From Zingiber officinale (lineage: Eukaryota; Streptophyta; Magnoliopsida; Zingiberales; Zingiberaceae): DNA of 64,000 nt. The DNA lies in NCBI RefSeq assembly GCF_018446385.1, contig NC_055990.1:29473891-29537890 (forward strand), given 5' to 3'. Below, piece by piece: positions 45,855 through 57,102 of this stretch; position 1 is the stretch's first letter; each line of letters starts with the position of its first letter. The position numbers and the translations under genes were made by a program. The notes under the pieces are model-generated. The model had not been told where the DNA came from, did not search any database, and was given only the letters and a program-made list of their open reading frames with translations.

Positions 45855-47396
45855 GCTTTGCCAGAACCAAAAGAAGGGACAATAACTTACAATATCACTG
45901 GCTGAATTGCGACCATTGACTTCGGCATCCCTTTTTGACATTGCAGTCAATCAGCAGAATCACACTGTTACCTGAATCAGCTCATTTCCATTTTTTCCCT
46001 TTGTCTCTGGAACTGTATTCTGCAGTCATATTCACTGATCAAGAACTTGTGATACATCGAGCAGATGAGATATTTCGCGCAAAAAGGGGCAATGTTATTC
46101 AAACATGTATCTTCTACTTTTAGTCAAATGTGATTAGTTTTCTATCTTCCTGTTTTGATTAGCTGCAACCTCATTTTGTGTAAATATTTCTTCCCAAGGA
46201 TCTTCGCCTAAATTCAATTTCTGTTCATGTAATATTTCGGTTCTGAGATTTTGGTTAAGTATGACTTAAAAGGTTAGATGATATTATTCATATCATCAAG
46301 GTGCATCTTTTTTTCGGAAGTCCAAACTTTAAAATTTCAAAGCATGTTTGACTTGGAGAAATCTAAGGATGGATGACCTCTTGGAAAGTTTTTCAGGGTG
46401 CATCCGAGTGAGGACAAAACACGTTGAAAGGACCTCCGGTGGTCTGTGGAGTTAGTTGTCAACTTGATGGATAATTCTGGTGGCGTTTCCGATTCGGTCT
46501 GGGTGAGGTCCGTCTGGATCGGGGCGTTACAGTTCATCAGCACATACTGATCATGGTATCAGACACTATGACTTTCTTTCATGATTGTAATTATGGTATC
46601 AGTTCCTTTTTTTTTTGGTTTGATCAAATTGGCATTTGAGTCAATTAAGGTGTATGTCTTGTCCTGTAACTGCTAATGCTAAAAAGGTGAAAAAACAGGG
46701 AGTTAGAGGAAGAAGTGAAAGAAAATATGATCAGGAGCCTCCATCTAAACCATAGTCTCCATCAGATTATATTGAGATGCCTACATTGATTTATTGTTTT
46801 GATTTATTATTTTATTTGTACTCTTCTCATATGATCAACAATTCAGCATTCATTTTGTTACAACAGATATTAGGTCAATTTTTAACATGTACACAAAATA
46901 CAGTTGGATATCTAATATTTCTCATATAAAGGATTATTGTGTTAGAGTAAAACATTTCTCATAATTTATCACTTTCTAAAATACGAGAGACATTTCACTT
47001 TTTGTTATAACAATTCAGCATTTATCCTTGGTGGTAGGTAAAAATTATGACGGTATAAATCATTTATAGAATTAATAAAATCACGTCAAATAAAAGAAGC
47101 TTTTGTTTTGTTACAGGAGAGAAAGACAAGACGAGTTGATGGTTCTAGGATCACTCAAAAATTTCATGCACCCTCAAGCAACATGTTTTTAATTAAAAAG
47201 TCAACGATGATGATTATAAAGAAAAGATGAAGGATTGAAGAACAAGTTGTCTTGAGTTCAAATAAATTTAAAATTCAATATATTTATGAAGCAAAATTAC
47301 TTTACTTTTATCAAATTATTATTATAAAATATTATTATATAAACATATGCCTTTTCAAGTTGATTAAAATTACTCAAACCTTATCATGCATCCACT
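45855..47396. other. Intergenic region between the GATA and SMR genes
   Basis: GATA-gene 3' UTR-like sequence, the 5S-like fragment, then AT-rich DNA. No further gene is seen. Bases 46870-47390 are probably the distal promoter of the SMR gene. Confidence 0.5.
46300..46532 (+). mobile_element. 5S-rRNA-like fragment of a Cassandra-type TRIM (fossil)
   Basis: AAAGCATGTTTGACTTGGAG and GGATGGATGACCTCTTGGAA, in order and spacing, resemble the internal-promoter half of plant 5S rRNA. The stretch ends GGGGCGTTACA, a typical LTR terminus. Only one end is seen, so this is a decayed partial copy, not a functional 5S gene. Confidence 0.5.
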
Positions 47397-47403
47397 TATA
47401 AAA
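47397..47403 (+). promoter_or_regulatory. TATA box of the SMR gene
   Basis: TATAAAA, 119 bases before the ATG at 47522. A C/T-rich leader follows (CATCTCTCTCATTTT, CTTCTCCTCGTTC). The spacing suits a leader of about 90 bases. Confidence 0.6.
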
Positions 47404-47521
47404 TCATCTCTCTCATTTTATTTAACCATCCTTAGTTTGCACCTTCCTTCGAATCTCGTCCTCTTTCTACGATCATCACCACCACTACCTTCTCCTCGTT
47501 CTACAAAGTTCACTCTATGCC

Positions 47522-47809
47522 ATGGGGTTGAAGTTCGCCGCCGGGGAACAATTGCCGCTGCTCCCGTTGACGGAGGCTACCGAGGAAGCAGTGGAGGACT
47601 GCCCTGCCACGCCCAAGCCAGCGCAAAGCTCGCCGGAATTGTTGACGTGCCCCCCGCCACCGAGGAAACCGCGTCCTGCGAAGAGGAAGGCCTACGGCGA
47701 CGGAGTTTCCCGGTGTTTCTTCGCCGTACCCAGTGACCTCTCCGCCGTCTTCCTCCCAGCGGTGTCGCCGTCCCCTGCTTCAGCCGCCAAGAAAATTAAA
47801 ACAGAGTAG
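47522..47809 (+). CDS. SIAMESE-related cyclin-dependent kinase inhibitor (SMR)
   Basis: A single-exon gene of 95 residues, far more GC-rich than its surroundings. The middle segment SPELLTCPPPPRKPRPAKRK is the core SMR signature (xxxxCPPAPRKPRP followed by a basic Lys/Arg patch). It is followed by a short hydrophobic and acidic block, CFFAVPSDLSAVFLP, in the position of the cyclin-contact region of the family. The C-terminus is basic, KKIKTE. SMR proteins bind CDKA/CDKB-cyclin complexes, repress mitosis and promote endoreduplication, often in response to stress or DNA damage. Intronless genes of about 80-130 residues are normal for the family. Which SMR this is cannot be told. The overlapping open frame of 116 residues is a shadow. 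Confidence 0.85.
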   Translation: MGLKFAAGEQLPLLPLTEATEEAVEDCPATPKPAQSSPELLTCPPPPRKPRPAKRKAYGDGVSRCFFAVPSDLSAVFLPAVSPSPASAAKKIKTE

Positions 47810-48983
47810 GAATGTAATTTATTTCCTCACTTATTCCCAAAGTTTCTTCTTTTTTTCCTTTAAAGTAATAATAATAATTTCTTTTCTCATTTTTTTTTTG
47901 GATGGTTGATTGTGGTGCGATTTTGTGGTTGATATGGCAGATTAATGCAATTATTAAAAAAAAACTCACAATCCAAAATTTTGCTTCATTCATGATTTTT
48001 TCCTCAACTTTTTTATTTAAAATCAAAAACAAAAATTGAATAGAATAGAATGTATTTATTTATTATAATTCTTTAACTCACTGACAAATATTTATCATAT
48101 ATTTTTTTTACCTTAATAAATTAATCATGGAAATACAAACTTATAAAATAAAGTTCGATGACGTTATAATTTGAGCATTATGAAAAATAAAAATATATGA
48201 GATTCAATTAAAATAGTATTTTTTTTTCCTTTACTCTACTTGAATCTAACAGAGGAGTTCACTCATTAATTTTATTTAAAATAATTATTTAAGTGAGTTT
48301 TTTTAATCCAGATCCTTTCCTCTGACTAATCCTAATTATGACTCATCCGACTATAAAATTTTTTTTATTAATCATCAAGATAAATTTAGAAGCATAAAAC
48401 ATAGTCAAAACAATGACCTAACTATCCCAATTGTTCAAATGCGGAAGGTAAATTTCTTACCTTTCTTGAGTTTATAACCCTAAGTGTATTAGGAGTGTCA
48501 ATTCAAGTAGATCGGATGAATTCAACTGTTCAAGTTAAGTTGTCACATAGATATAATAAAAAATAATTTAAATCTAAACTTGATCTAAATTTGAATCAAT
48601 CTAAAAATTATAAACATGAACCTTAATAACTCGATCAACTCGAATAACTAGACAAATCTAATCTAATTTTTTTTATTAAGAGATATTATTCTTTAACAAA
48701 ATAATTGAATAAAAATTCAAGACACATAATAATAACAATATTTTAATTTACACACACATAGATTGAATTTCTACCGTAGAAATCCGATCTTACTTATAGA
48801 TGATAAAAAAAATTATGAGAATTTACCAAAGAGCATAGTAATTTGAGTAGCATCCTCATTCTACCCCTCCCACTAACATTAACTTTCTACACATTGATTT
48901 CCGATACATCCGAGCCACATTTGAAACGTTTAAATTTTAAAATAATTGCAATGGTTTATATGCATGTGACCTCAACATCTTTC
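47810..48983. other. AT-rich intergenic DNA
   Basis: SMR-gene 3' UTR-like sequence followed by AT-rich DNA. No gene or clear repeat is recognised before the left LTR of the Copia-type element. Confidence 0.5.
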
Positions 48984-51139
48984 TGTAACTACCCCAGATT
49001 GGTATTAATATGGTCAACCAAGTCAAGTTAGGTCATGTTTGTATTTGATGTCTTGTGTCTAAGTGTGATGAGCTTAGAAACACAAAAAGTCGAGCGGAAA
49101 ACTCAATGGATAAGAAGGGTGGCACGAGAAGGGAGTCGATCGATTCAGTACATCCAAGGGATGAGAAGCAACAGAAGAGTACACCGATGGATGAGAAGAA
49201 CATGCGCAACGTATATGAGGAATAAGAAATTGAGAAGGAAGTCTGCTCGAGGTAAATGTCAGAATTGAATTTGGGTGAGCTCAATTTTTGACAACTGAAG
49301 CATCACCCATGTGAAGAGCAAAGGAGAGGGCTGAAAGGATCTTTTGTAGGTGCCTCCATAAGGGTTGGAGGCTCCTTGACGGCTCCCTTGGAGGTGCCTC
49401 AAAGAGCCTTTGAGATGCCTCGAGCATGCTAGAGGCGCCCTTGCGCCTCCATATTCAACAAACGACCGTTGTACTGTTGAGACCTTTGACACCGACTAGC
49501 GGATTGTACTATTGAGACCTTTGACACCGGCTAGAGGGGGTGAATAGATGGCCACCCACTTCATTCGCTTCCTATACTTATTAGCGCAATGAAAATACAA
49601 AACAACAAGTAAAATTAAAGCTTAACCCTAAAGACTATAACGACAAGAAGAACAAACCACAATATATGTTGTGTTTAATGTGGTTCGGAGATGATGTTTC
49701 TACTCCATGGCGTGTTCGTAAGGTGGACGATCCTTCAATCCATAGGTGCATTAATCCCTGGCAAACTCTGACTAGTAAATGACTCATTCTCGGTGGAGAA
49801 ACTTCATCACAAACTTGATCACGTGCACTTGGATAATGAGAGCTTGGAAACTCTAATTAAGGGTTAACCATCTCTAATTTTGTCACCTAAGCTAGTCATC
49901 CCAAGATCCATTTTATAGAGCTTGAGGGAAAATATCCAAACTATTTTTCCGCTACCAGTCAACTGGTAAAGTCACTAGTCGACTGACCTCTGTGGAAAAT
50001 CGACCATTATACTCCAACAGCTTGATACCAGTCAACTAATCTACTTTGATTGAGAGAATAGAAACATTCTGTTCTCTCCTAGTTGACTGATCAGTCGACT
50101 GATAAAGACATTAGTCGACTGATCACCTTGGCTGAGCAAACATAAGTTGTTTCTCAGCCACCAATTAACTGGTAAACCCTAAACCTAGGATTTTTTACCC
50201 CGATTCTAGACACTCAGCACTCATCCTCGACCTCACAACTTGGCCTTGCCTTTTAGCCTCCTCTGTCAGCCTTGCGTCCCTTAGATGCTTCCCCATCCTT
50301 CACGCTTTGCCTTCAAGAGCTTCCTTCGGTCTTGTCCTTGTTGTTAGATCTTTTATTTCCAAAAGGTTTCTCACCTCCACGACTTTAACCTTGCTAAGAG
50401 GTCCTTGCGCCGGGACTTCATCCTTGCCAAGCGCTCCTCGCTCTGTGACTTTACTTTCGGCAAGTCACACTTAGACTTACGTTACCAAGATCACACTTGA
50501 ACTTACACTGTCAAAACTCCACACTTGGACTTTCACCTTTGCCAAGATCACATTTAGATTTTTCTTTACCAATATCACACTTGGACTTTTCTTACACCTA
50601 TCACTTGCACACTCAACAACGCATATCAAATATAACAATGACCTAACTAAAACCTTTGTCCAAAAATTAAAACTTAGAGTCACACTAATTGCTCCAACAT
50701 GTACGACCGTTGGAGTTTGGATAAAATTTTATCCTCATTAGAGGCACCCTGGACCCTCTTGGAGGCACCTTCAACTAATAGTAACATTTTACAGGGACTA
50801 TAAAAAAATCCTTGGAGCTAGGAAATAATCAGTAACTTTTATATTCATTTCCTAGTATTTTTTTGAGCTATCAAAGAGTGTAAGAAGCTTCTCCACCTTA
50901 AAATTAGGAGATTTTTTTAATGCTTTTATCTGACTTGGATTAACAATCACATAGGTTGTAACTAAGTAATTTTTGGTGTCTCTTACCTATTTCTTTAAAG
51001 TTGTTATTTCTTTTAATGCTAATTGTTTATGCTTAACTAACTTGTATCCATGCTAAGTTCGAGCAGGAGAAAATTCTAACTTTAGTTTTAGGGATATTTA
51101 CCCCCCCCCCCCCTCTAGCCAACCTAACAAGGACCAACA
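48984..51139 (+). repeat. Left LTR of the Copia-type element, split by a nested solo LTR
   Basis: About 925 bp once the insert at 49475-50699 and one target copy are set aside. It includes repeated GGAGGCGCC/GAGGTGCCTC palindromic words and a 14-C run at about 51101-51114. Confidence 0.75.
49475..50699. mobile_element. Solo LTR nested in the left LTR (fossil)
   Basis: A 1225-bp block starting TGTTGAGACC and ending GCTCCAACA, with the 5-bp target duplication TGTAC at 49470-49474 and 50700-50704. The right LTR of the host element shows the uninterrupted site (TTGTACGACCG). Inside are a GGGGGTGAATAG word near the start, palindromic AGTCGACTGA/CAGTCAACTGG repeats (about 49965-50180), and TCACACTTGGACTT repeats. 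It is related to the solo LTR at 54518. Confidence 0.88.
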
Positions 51140-51179
51140 ATTGATATCAGAGCGAGGATGCTTCAGAACGACTAACGAA

Positions 51180-52230
51180 CATCTAAATCATAAGAAATGG
51201 TTAGAGCTAGCATTAATCCACCGAAATTTGAGGGAGATTTCGTGATATGGAAGAAAAAGGTGGAGATATTTTTTTAAATAGATTTTGAAATATTATTAAC
51301 TATTAAATATGATTTTGTAGAACCTAGAGATCAACATGGAGAGGTGAAGGAAGAATAACTCTGGAACAAGAAAGAACAGAGCGACTTCGTGGCAAATGGA
51401 AATGCAGAATTCTATCTGTTTAGTGTTCTGCCATCTCAAGAGGTCAACCGCAGTAGAAGCTACACCTCAGCCAAAGAACTCTGGGATAAATTCCTAGAAC
51501 TCCATGAAGGTAACTTGGAAGCAAAGCTAGCGAGAAGGGGCATCCTTAGAAATCAATTAACAAACCTTCGAATGAACAAGGGAGAGGAGGTGGCCCAACT
51601 CCATGCGAACATCAAGGAACTAATCACCCAACTCAACAACCTTGGAGAAGCGGTAATGAATCAGGATGCAATTTGGTATGCGCTCAATACCTTCCTAAGA
51701 ATAATAGAGTGGTCAACTTTAGTAGATGCAGACTACATCTCTAAGGACTTAGAGGTAAGTATCATAAAAGAACTTTTCTCAACTTTCGAATTACATGAAT
51801 CTAGATGTGCAGGAGTGATAAAAAAATAGAGATAAACCATAACTTGTCATAGAGAGCCAACAAGAAGAACGAACCCGAGTCAGACTCATCCATTGACGAA
51901 GATCAAGAAGCATATATGGTAAGAAAGTTTAAAAAGTTTTTTAAATATAACAAGTTTCAGGAGATATAGGCCAAGAAGAATTTAAGGAGCAAACGAAAGG
52001 TTCGATGTTACAATTGCCAAAAAGAATGACACATCAAGGATGACTGGCCAAAGCTCAAGAAGGAGAAAGATAAAGGGCTAAGGCAATCTACGCACTAGAA
52101 AATCAAAGCTACTTGGGATGAAAGCTTCTCATCAGAATCCGGGATAGAAGCTTACACTGGACTGACACTTATGGCGAGTCACGAAGAATTAAGTAACTCA
52201 GAAGCAAGCATCGATTAAGGGGGAGCAACA
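51180..52230 (+). pseudogene. Gag remnant of the Copia-type element (fossil)
   Basis: One part (51389-51829) is still readable over about 146 residues and includes SAKELWDKFLELHEGN and LHANIKELITQL, as in the UBN2/Copia Gag family. A zinc-knuckle-like piece lies downstream. It is decayed and not expected to make a working protein. Confidence 0.7.
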
Positions 52231-53461
52231 TTAGAAGATACCAGTGAGGAAGGGGGAGAATCGAGCTTCAATCTGATATCGTAAGTAAGGTATGTCTTCT
52301 ATATCCTGATCAATTGTATTTAGATATAAAATCTATGTCTAAGTCTCTATGTAAGTTTAAAACAAAAAATGAATAATTGAAAAAAGAAAATCTAGAATTA
52401 AGAGTAATTTTAGCTAAAGCATGTCTACTATAAGAATTCGATAAATTGAAAATTTAAAATACTAAGTTAAAATAAAAATTAGAACAATTGCAAAAGGGTG
52501 ATGTATATTCACAAATTCAAAATTTTAGAAATTTTTAAGGACTAAATTGGTATTTTAGATATCACAAGGGTCTAATTAGAAACAAGACTCAAAAAATTAT
52601 TCCAAAAATTTATCTTGTTAATCAAGTAGGTAGAAACTTATATTGGGTGCCCAAATCATGTTTAGTTTGATTTAATTAAGTTTTATGTATGCTAAATTAG
52701 TTTAATCTAGTACTATTTAAGAAAATTAATTATTTTCATGATTTCTATTCAAATATTTTTTCTTTTATAATAAAATTCATATTTGGTTAGATTAATTTTT
52801 TTCGAGATTATTTGGTAATTATCTAATTTTTTTTATAAATTATTAAACAAAAAATGCAATTTAAACTTTAAAATTCTTTCGAAGATTAATTTTGAAAATT
52901 TTGATTTTTCTAGAGATTACTATTATATTTTGAATGTTTAAAAAAATTAGTATTTTTTAAATTTAAAATATATTTTTAAAGCATTTAAATTCAAAAACTA
53001 TTAGTTCTTGTTAATATTTTTCTAGTCAAAATAAAAATATATTTTTGTAGAATTTTTTTCTTTGATCTAGTTTTTTCTTTTCGACCAAAAGAAACATTTT
53101 TATAGTATTTTTGAAATTGAAAATTAATTTTTAAATTATTTTTAACCAAACTGGTATTTTAATCCCCAAAATTCAAATATTTAAAAAATAAATCTTTGAG
53201 AAATTTTCTAACCTGTTTATTGATTCATTCAACATTAGAATATTTTTTCAAATTTTTTCACTAATTACCCTTGATTTTTTTTATGTGATCAAAGTGGGAG
53301 AGAAAATAAGTTAAGGGGGTGGTAATTGCATAATTTTTGTAAAATTATGATTGCACTTATTTCAAATTTGTTACTTGTAATAAATTACAAATTTTAAATG
53401 TTTTTTATTTTATTTGTTTACCTAACTTAATTTGGGTTGATACACATAAAAAATGAGAGAT

Positions 53462-54388
53462 TGTAAGTACTCCGAGTTGGTCTTGTTGTGGTCAACCAAA
53501 TCAAGTTAGGTCTTGTTTGTATTTGATGTCTTGTGTCTAAGTGTGCAGAAGCTTAGGAACACAAGAAGTCGAATGGAAGATTTAGCGGACTAGAAAGATG
53601 GCACGGGAAGGGAGTCGATGGACTCGGTGCATCCAAGGGACGAGAAGTTATGAAAAAATACACAAGTGGACGAGGAGGACCCGCAAGGTGTATCCGAGGA
53701 TAAAAAGCCGAGAAGGAAGTCAGCTTGAGGAGAATGCTAGAATTAGGTTTGAGTGAACTCAATTTCAGACAGCTGGAGCATTACCCATGTGGAGAGCAAA
53801 AAAGAGGGCTGAAAGATCCTCTTGGAGGCGCCTCCATAAGTGTTGGAGGCACCCTAGCGCCTCCATTAGGAGGCGCCTCAAGTATGCTGGAGGTGCCCTC
53901 TAGCCTCAAGCATGATGGAGGCGCCTTCGCGCCTCCAAATTTGACAAATGACTATTGTACGACCGTTGGAGCTTGGATAAAGTTCTATCCTCATTGGAGT
54001 ACTCACTAGACCCTCTTGGAGGCGCCTCCAACTAATGGTAGCATTTTACTATAGGCTATAAAAAGTCCACTAGAGATAGAAAATAATCAACAACTTCTGT
54101 ATTCATTTCCTAGTATCTTTCTGAGCTATCAAAGAGTATAAGAGGCTTCTTCGCCTTCAACAAAGGAGATTTTTTTAGTACTTTTATCTGCCTTGAATTA
54201 ACAACTACTTAGATTGTAGCCAAGTAATTTCTGGTGTCTCTTATCTATTTCTTTAAAGTTGTTATTTCTCTTAATGCTAATTATTTATGCTTAACTAACT
54301 TGTATCCTTACTAAGTTCAACCAAGAGAAAATTTTAACTTTGATTTCGGGGTTATTGAACTTCTCTAGCCTGCCTAACGCGAACCAAC
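53462..54388 (+). repeat. Right LTR of the Copia-type element
   Basis: About 927 bp, uninterrupted, pairing with the left LTR. It has clustered GGAGGCGCCTCC-type words at about 53820-54030. It ends near GAACCAAC; the target duplication of the whole element is not clear. Confidence 0.75.
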
Positions 54389-55014
54389 CTTGTCTCCCTC
54401 CCCCCTTTTTCTCCACTAGTGGAAAGTAAATCTCTCTCTCCCTTCCTCCTATCTATCGATTTATACAACTCAAAATTATTATTTATAATTTAACTACTAA
54501 AATCAAAACCAATATTTTGTTGGGACCGAAATGTAGCTAGAGGACGGGGGTGAATAGCTCGTCGCGATCTCATGCTTGTCGTTGCTTGCTTCTTGTGATG
54601 ATGTGCAGCGGAAAATACAAGAAACAACACACTACAATGCTAACACGTAAATTTACTTGGTATCCACCTCAAGAAGAGGTGATTAGTCCAAGGATCCACA
54701 CACTCACACACCCTCCACTATGAAAACCCTCCTTTACAGTAACTACCAATGGCGGAGAAGCCTTACAAGCTCACAATACAACAATAAGCAAGAAGGAAGC
54801 CAAATACAAATAACTCTTACAAGATTTTATACAATGAAACCCTAGCTTCTTCTTCTTCTTGTCGTAACTCGCCTCTTGATTTGAACATGCCTCCAAGAAT
54901 CTTCAAGATTGGCGGGGAGAGCTGTGGAGAAGCTATGGAAATCGCCCTTGCAAGCTCGTGTAGAAAGAAATCAAGTTCTACCGAAGAAATCGCATGCCAA
55001 TGCCTTTATCTGCG

Positions 55015-55385
55015 TCAACGGTCGAATCCCAATCGATTGGATTGCTCCCAATTGATTGGGGAGGCTTTGGATCAATCGACCGATCGATCCAGAGCGCCTC
55101 TGTGCTCTCTAGAAATCCCCTGAATCGATTGCCCAATCGATTCATTGTGTTTCGTGTGATTTCCAGAGATATCGCATGAAAATCCACCCTCCCAATCGAT
55201 CAGTCGATCGATTGGAGGCTCCCAATCGATCGGCCGATCGATTGAGAGGCTTTCTGTGTGATCGGCAAAGGCTCCCAATCGATCCATGGATTGATTGGGA
55301 GAACCCTTTGTCGCGGGTGCTCTCCCAATCGATCAACCGATCAATTGGGAATGAACCAATCGATCGGTTGATCGATCCAGCTCAT
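55015..55385. repeat. Palindrome-rich CAATCGATTG module in the solo LTR
   Basis: More than a dozen CCCAATCGAT, CGATCGATTGG and CAATCGATTG words in both orientations within about 370 bp. Open frames crossing it on both strands (Ser/Arg/Asp/Ile-rich) are products of the repeat and not genes. Confidence 0.85.
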
Positions 55386-55819
55386 GTGGACTTGCCTAAT
55401 CAAGTCCAATTCCCCCTAAAACCAACATCCGGTCAATCCATGACCTATTGGTATATCATGCCTAGCATCTGACCATACCCTACCAACCTCGAACTAGCCT
55501 TCTAGTCTCCTCCATCAGCCTTGCGTCCCTCAGATATCTCCAATCTTTCACGCCTTGCCTTCAGGAGCTTCCTTCAGCCTCATCCTAGTTGTCGGATTAT
55601 ACCACCACACTCGACCAACATCGAACTAGCCTTCTAACCTCCTCCATCAACCTTGTGTCCTTCGGATATCTCCCCATCCTTCACGTCTTACCTTCAAGAG
55701 CTTCTTTTGGCCTCATCCTAGTTATCGAGTTCTCCTTGCCAAGTCACACTAGGACTTACCTTGCCAAGACCACATGATTGGACTTATAACCTTTGCCAAG
55801 ATCACACTTGGACTTCTCG

Positions 55820-56015
55820 TTGCCTGGCTCCTCACCAGAACTTCCCAATTGCCTGGCTCCTCACCAGGACTTCCCAATTGCCTGGCTCCTCACCAGGACT
55901 TTCCACTTGCCTGGTTCCTCACCAGGACTTTCTCCTGCCTAGCTCCTCACTAGGACTTCCCGTTGCCTGGCTCCTCACCAGGACTTTCTCCTGCCTAGCT
56001 CCTCACTAGGACTTT
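55820..56015. repeat. Minisatellite with TGCCTGGCTCCTCACCAGGA units
   Basis: About seven imperfect direct copies with periods of roughly 26-29 bp, each containing a short inverted pair (CCTGG/CCAGG). It lies inside the 1.73-kb solo LTR. Confidence 0.88.
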
Positions 56016-56295
56016 CCTAATGCCTAACATTCAGTTAGGACTTTCTCAGTCAAGTCTTCTGTCAACCTTGACCTACTTGACTTGTACTCTCATCAACTTG
56101 GTCAACCCTTTGAATATCTCTATAACCGGACGATTGCTCCAACAATCTCCTTATATTGTCAAACATCAAAACTCAAATCCTGACTCAAACTTGACTCAAC
56201 TCAAGTTTAGTCAAATTGGTCAAACTTGACCTAGGGAAATTGCCCCAACATATTTGACATTAAATCTGCCTTCTCCAGGCTCTACTCATTCATAT

Positions 56296-56470
56296 GGTTG
56301 CAAATTCACAGAAATCCAAATAGTGTAGGTCCATCACTGGATTTCGATCAAACTCACTAATCGATCTAGAGAACTTTGATTGCACATATTCCAAGTTCTA
56401 TGAGTTTCTAAAGTGCTAAGGAGTCTAAATGTGTCCTCCTTTACTATTTCCTTATTTCTCTGATAGTGCC
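56296..56470 (+). repeat. Repeat A of a three-copy family flanking the CACTA element
   Basis: About 175 bp beginning GGTTGCAAATTCACAGAAAT and including CACTAATCGATCTAGAG. A direct relative lies at 63181 and an inverted one at 63575. It is non-coding. Confidence 0.75.
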
Positions 56471-57102
56471 AAAGAGAAAAAAGTCTTCAAATAAAATGAT
56501 TGAACTTGATCTCATGGATACCAAGACTATGTTGGACTTGAACTGAGAACAAACCAACACCAAGTTGAGCCTACACTACAACAAAAATGTTAAACGACAA
56601 CACCACAAAGACAACGGTTTTAGATGAAATTGTTGTAAATTTGGTAAAAGACAACGGTTTTTTCTAAAACCGTTGTCTTTGAGCTCCCATAAAATACAAA
56701 AGACAATAGTTTTGTGAAAACCATTGTCGTTGAGTAATTTTTTTTTAATCAACAACACATTTTACAACAGTTATCTAAAATCGTTGTTTTTAAGCACTTT
56801 TTTTGGGGCTACGACAACAGTTTTGATAAAACCGTTATCTTTGGCTTTATTTGTTCTGTCATTTTCCCTCTCACAATTTTACTTTCCCTCTCTCTGCAAA
56901 TTTTTTCGGTGCCTTATTTTCCCCTTCGCATTCTCGATCTCTTCACGCCATCCACTACTATGTGCTCTCCTCTCTCCCTAGTGAGCTGGTTTCTGAGCTC
57001 GACGGGCCCTTTGACCTTCCATTGTCGCTTCTTCGCCAAAGGTGGCACTCCTCCGTCGATTCATAACCTGTTCGTTTTGTTGAACGAAGAAGACAGCTGC
57101 TC

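Larger units (their letters stand above)
48984..54388 (+). mobile_element. Copia-type LTR retroelement, gag remnant only (fossil)
   Basis: The left LTR runs from 48984 to about 51139 and includes a nested insertion. The right LTR is 53462 to about 54388. Both start TGTAA(C/G)TAC and share GTATTTGATGTCTTGTGTC. A primer-binding site like TGATATCAGAGC (initiator tRNA-Met type) follows the left LTR at about 51142. A Copia-type Gag-like region with a UBN2-like domain (about 51180-51830) and a zinc-knuckle remnant near 52000 follow. No reverse transcriptase or integrase is recognised; the remaining 1.2 kb to the right LTR is AT-rich, with a purine tract near its end. It is broken in several places. 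The LTRs differ clearly by eye, so it is old, probably millions of years. Confidence 0.75.
54518..56250. mobile_element. 1.73-kb solo LTR (fossil)
   Basis: It starts TGTTGGGACCGAAATG and ends ATTGCCCCAACA. The 5-bp target duplication TATTT is at 54513-54517 and 56251-56255. No internal region or partner LTR lies nearby. It shares GGGGGTGAATAG, CTTGCGTCCCT and TTCACGCCTTGCCTTCA-like stretches with the nested solo LTR at 49475, so the two belong to one superfamily of LTRs. Its body holds a palindrome-rich module and a minisatellite, listed separately. Confidence 0.88.

Noticed and set aside
46300-46532. Functional 5S rRNA gene
   Set aside because: Only the second half resembles 5S rRNA, with many differences and an LTR-like end.
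54978-55472. Cluster of Ser/Arg/Asp-rich open frames on both strands
   Set aside because: All are readings of the CAATCGATTG palindromic repeats.
55820-56015. Possible CRISPR-like array of regular repeats
   Set aside because: A degenerate plant minisatellite inside an LTR; spacers are not unique and there is no bacterial context.
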